A DNA stretch of 64,000 bases from Cupriavidus necator N-1 (lineage in GTDB: Bacteria; Pseudomonadota; Gammaproteobacteria; Burkholderiales; Burkholderiaceae): assembly GCF_000219215.1 (NCBI RefSeq), contig NC_015727.1:496001-560000 (forward strand), given 5' to 3'. The notes under the pieces were generated by a model. It saw nothing but the letters and a program-made list of their open reading frames with translations, was not told the origin of the DNA and made no database searches. Below, piece after piece: positions 62,392 through 64,000 of the stretch; position 1 is the stretch's first letter; each line of letters starts with the position of its first letter. Both the position numbers and the translations under genes were made by a program.

Positions 62392-63855
62392 GTGAACGAT
62401 AAATTTGACGCGGACGTCGTCATCGTGGGATGTGGTGTTGCCGGGCTTTCCGCAGCCGTTACCGCGCTGGAAGCGGGCCTCAAGGTCATCAACCTGGAGC
62501 GCTCGGATGAGAGCCACTTTGGCGGAAATTCGCGGTGGACCGAAGCGTACATGCGCATGAAGAACGACTCGGAAATCTCCGCCGATTTCGAGGAGCACTT
62601 TGCGAACAATGCCGGATGGAACATCGACCCCAATGTGCTCGATGCTCTCACCGACTCCTACGCCGACTGGCCGTCCTTCGTGAAGTCGCACAGCCTGCCG
62701 GATCCCGAAGTCATCTCCGCTTTCGCCAACTCGGTTCCACCCACGATCTCCTGGCTCAAGGGACTGGGCCTGAAGTTCGAACCTCAACCGATCTACCTGC
62801 TGACACAGAACACTACTCGCATCGCAGCCAAGGGCGGCGGCCTCGCCATCATCGAGGCATTGCGTGCCAAGGCGTTGGCACTTGGCGGTGAAATTCGATA
62901 CCGCACCACTGCGACCGACCTCGTTCGCAACGACAACGGCGCGGCCTGCGGCGTCGTCATCACGAACCCCGACGGCGTCCGGTCGCAGTTGCTTGCAAAA
63001 CACGTGGTCCTAGCGAGCGGCGGGTTCCAGGGTAATCCGGAGATGATGACGAAGTACGTCGGTCCGCGCGCAAAGCACATTCGGCCAGTTGCCATCGGCG
63101 GCTATTACAACCGTGGCGAGGGCATCCAGATGGCGCTCAACGCCGGCGCCGCTCCTGCCGGGGAATTCGGTTCCTATCACGCGGAGCCCGTTGATCCCCG
63201 CTCGCGGCAGGCAGAGGCCGTCGTGTTTATCTACCCATACGGCATGCTGGTCAACAAGCTCGCCAAGCGCTTTGTCAACGAGGCGCCGGGAACCGTCGAC
63301 GCGCACTACGACAACATCGCGCGCACCATCGCGGATCAGCCGGACGGCATCTCGTACGTCATCTTCGACTCCAAGGTCGAAGACATTCCGCGCTGGAAGA
63401 CCAGCATCCGCAGCGATCAGCCCCCCGTCTCCGCGCAGACGCTCGATGCTCTCGCCGCGAAACTTGGCCTTCCCGAAGATGCACTCGCGCAAACCGTCGC
63501 CACCTTCAACGCAGCATGCCCGCAGCGCTCGGATGCCTTCGAGCCATTCACCGTGGACCACCGCGGCACCGAAGGCCTCGAGATCAACAAGAGTCACTGG
63601 TGCCGTCCGATCGACCAAGCGCCTTATTACGCCTATCCGATCATCTCCACGAACTGCTTCACGTTTGGCGGCCTGAAGGTCAATGTGAGCGCGCAGGTTC
63701 TGGATCAGGACGGCCGCGTCATGGCAGGCCTTTACGCGGCTGGGGAAACCATGGGCATCTATCACCAAGTCTATACGGGCTCGACGTCCGTGCTCCGGGG
63801 CCTCGTCTTCGGTCGCCGAGCTGCCCAGCACATTGCGCTCAGCAATGACCGCTGA
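62392..63855 (+). CDS. FAD-dependent oxidoreductase of the fumarate reductase/tricarballylate dehydrogenase type
   Basis: 487 residues from GTG 62392 with AGGAGGAG upstream. N-terminal FAD motif VVIVGCGVAGLSAAVTALEA, then GGNSRWTEAYMR, a flavin-domain loop GGGLAIIEALRAKALALGGE, ASGGFQGNPEMM, and the C-terminal GLYAAGETMGIYHQVYTGS with RGLVFGRRAA. The order is that of fumarate reductase flavoproteins, 3-ketosteroid dehydrogenases and TcuA. Desaturation or reduction of an organic acid or enone is likely. With an IclR regulator and a binding protein next to it, an organic-acid substrate is slightly favoured over a steroid. Confidence 0.87.
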   Translation: MNDKFDADVVIVGCGVAGLSAAVTALEAGLKVINLERSDESHFGGNSRWTEAYMRMKNDSEISADFEEHFANNAGWNIDPNVLDALTDSYADWPSFVKSHSLPDPEVISAFANSVPPTISWLKGLGLKFEPQPIYLLTQNTTRIAAKGGGLAIIEALRAKALALGGEIRYRTTATDLVRNDNGAACGVVITNPDGVRSQLLAKHVVLASGGFQGNPEMMTKYVGPRAKHIRPVAIGGYYNRGEGIQMALNAGAAPAGEFGSYHAEPVDPRSRQAEAVVFIYPYGMLVNKLAKRFVNEAPGTVDAHYDNIARTIADQPDGISYVIFDSKVEDIPRWKTSIRSDQPPVSAQTLDALAAKLGLPEDALAQTVATFNAACPQRSDAFEPFTVDHRGTEGLEINKSHWCRPIDQAPYYAYPIISTNCFTFGGLKVNVSAQVLDQDGRVMAGLYAAGETMGIYHQVYTGSTSVLRGLVFGRRAAQHIALSNDR

Positions 63856-63903
63856 AGCAACCGATCAAGCATACCGACATATAAGAACTCCAGGAGACTC
63901 ACC

Positions 63904-64000
63904 ATGGACAGACGCACGTTTCTGTCGCTAGCAGGCGCTACCGCGGGATCGATTGCACTCCCGCGCCTTGCCGTCGCCCAGCCGAAGCCGCTGGTGTACT
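63904..64000 (+). CDS. Start of a periplasmic protein with a Tat-like signal (probable solute-binding protein), cut by the window end
   Basis: 32 codons: MDRRTFLSLAGATAGSIALP then RLAVAQPKPLVY. A twin-Arg signal with an AVAQ cleavage region. In betaproteobacteria, genes of this kind beside IclR/ALDH operons often code Bug/TctC-type substrate-binding proteins, but too little is present to decide. AGGAGA precedes ATG 63904 and the gap from the flavoprotein is 48 bases, so it belongs to the same operon. Confidence 0.6.
   Translation, partial: MDRRTFLSLAGATAGSIALPRLAVAQPKPLVY

Noticed and set aside
1-64000. tRNA, rRNA, CRISPR arrays or an ICE attachment site and integrase
   Set aside because: No cloverleaf-like, ribosomal or regularly spaced repeat sequence was recognised, and no tyrosine recombinase, relaxase or rep/par genes are visible; the ICE ends must lie outside the window or be lost.

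Overview
The window reads as a high-GC betaproteobacterial (probably Burkholderiales, Cupriavidus/Ralstonia/Comamonas-like) accessory region. The main clue is a Tn4371-type conjugation operon (traG, a ribbon-helix-helix gene, trbB-C-D-E-J-K-L-F-G-I and a DUF2274 gene, mostly coupled by 4-base ATGA overlaps). It is joined to a large acyl-CoA catabolic cargo and several insertion sequences. Taxon and substrate are inferences; no tRNA, rRNA or CRISPR array was seen.

Layout. (1) 1-1.5 kb: an IS110-family transposase gene inserted in the remnant of an ISKra4-like transposase. (2) 1.5-16.4 kb, minus strand: the conjugation module of an integrative and conjugative element with many independent lesions. 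traG carries a 7-bp tandem duplication, the RHH gene a 1-base insertion, trbB a frameshift plus a nonsense codon, trbE a large in-frame N-terminal deletion, and trbJ appears to have lost its stop and reads into trbK. The LysR-type regulator is split by a 1,658-bp IS3-family element. (3) 16.5-27.7 kb: small redox and regulatory genes (GXWXG/DUF4334, DJ-1-like, SDR, AraC, antibiotic-biosynthesis monooxygenase, thioredoxin-reductase-like flavoprotein), a first two-subunit molybdenum hydroxylase, and a patatin/NAD(P)-binding/AraC operon. (4) 27.8-29.0 kb: a truncated ISKra4-like transposase and a 174-bp palindromic, MITE-like element. (5) 29.1-51.4 kb: the catabolic core. Sub-cluster A has TetR, a fused double acyl-CoA dehydrogenase, a MalT-type LuxR regulator, a crotonase, an acyl-CoA synthetase, two thiolase-like proteins lacking the nucleophilic Cys, and two DUF35 Zn/OB proteins. 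Sub-cluster B has a second acyl-CoA synthetase, a canonical SCP-x-type thiolase, a broken GMC dehydrogenase locus, a FadL/TodX outer-membrane transporter, a second molybdenum hydroxylase, a PaaG-like crotonase and a dienoyl-CoA-reductase-like SDR. (6) 51.4-58.6 kb: a transposon graveyard with a second LysR fragment, a frameshifted ISL3 transposase, an in-frame 477-bp tandem repeat of a TniA/TnsB-like DNA-binding segment split by the second IS3 copy, and a DDE transposase. (7) 58.6-64 kb: a HipB-like regulator, a ProQ/FinO protein, then IclR diverging from aldehyde dehydrogenase, an FAD oxidoreductase and the start of a periplasmic binding protein.

How it fits together: uptake through FadL, oxidation of alcohol/aldehyde/ring carbons by the Mo-hydroxylases, CoA activation, alpha,beta-dehydrogenation by the fused dehydrogenase, hydration or isomerisation, then C-C cleavage either by the canonical thiolase or by the Cys-less thiolase/DUF35 set, which resembles the retro-aldol Ltp2-DUF35 system of steroid side-chain degradation. 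A steroid, isoprenoid or other branched/alicyclic acid is the favoured but unproven substrate. The two IS3 copies flank about 37.5 kb in inverted orientation, but each has its own 4-bp target duplication, so they look like separate insertions rather than a composite transposon.
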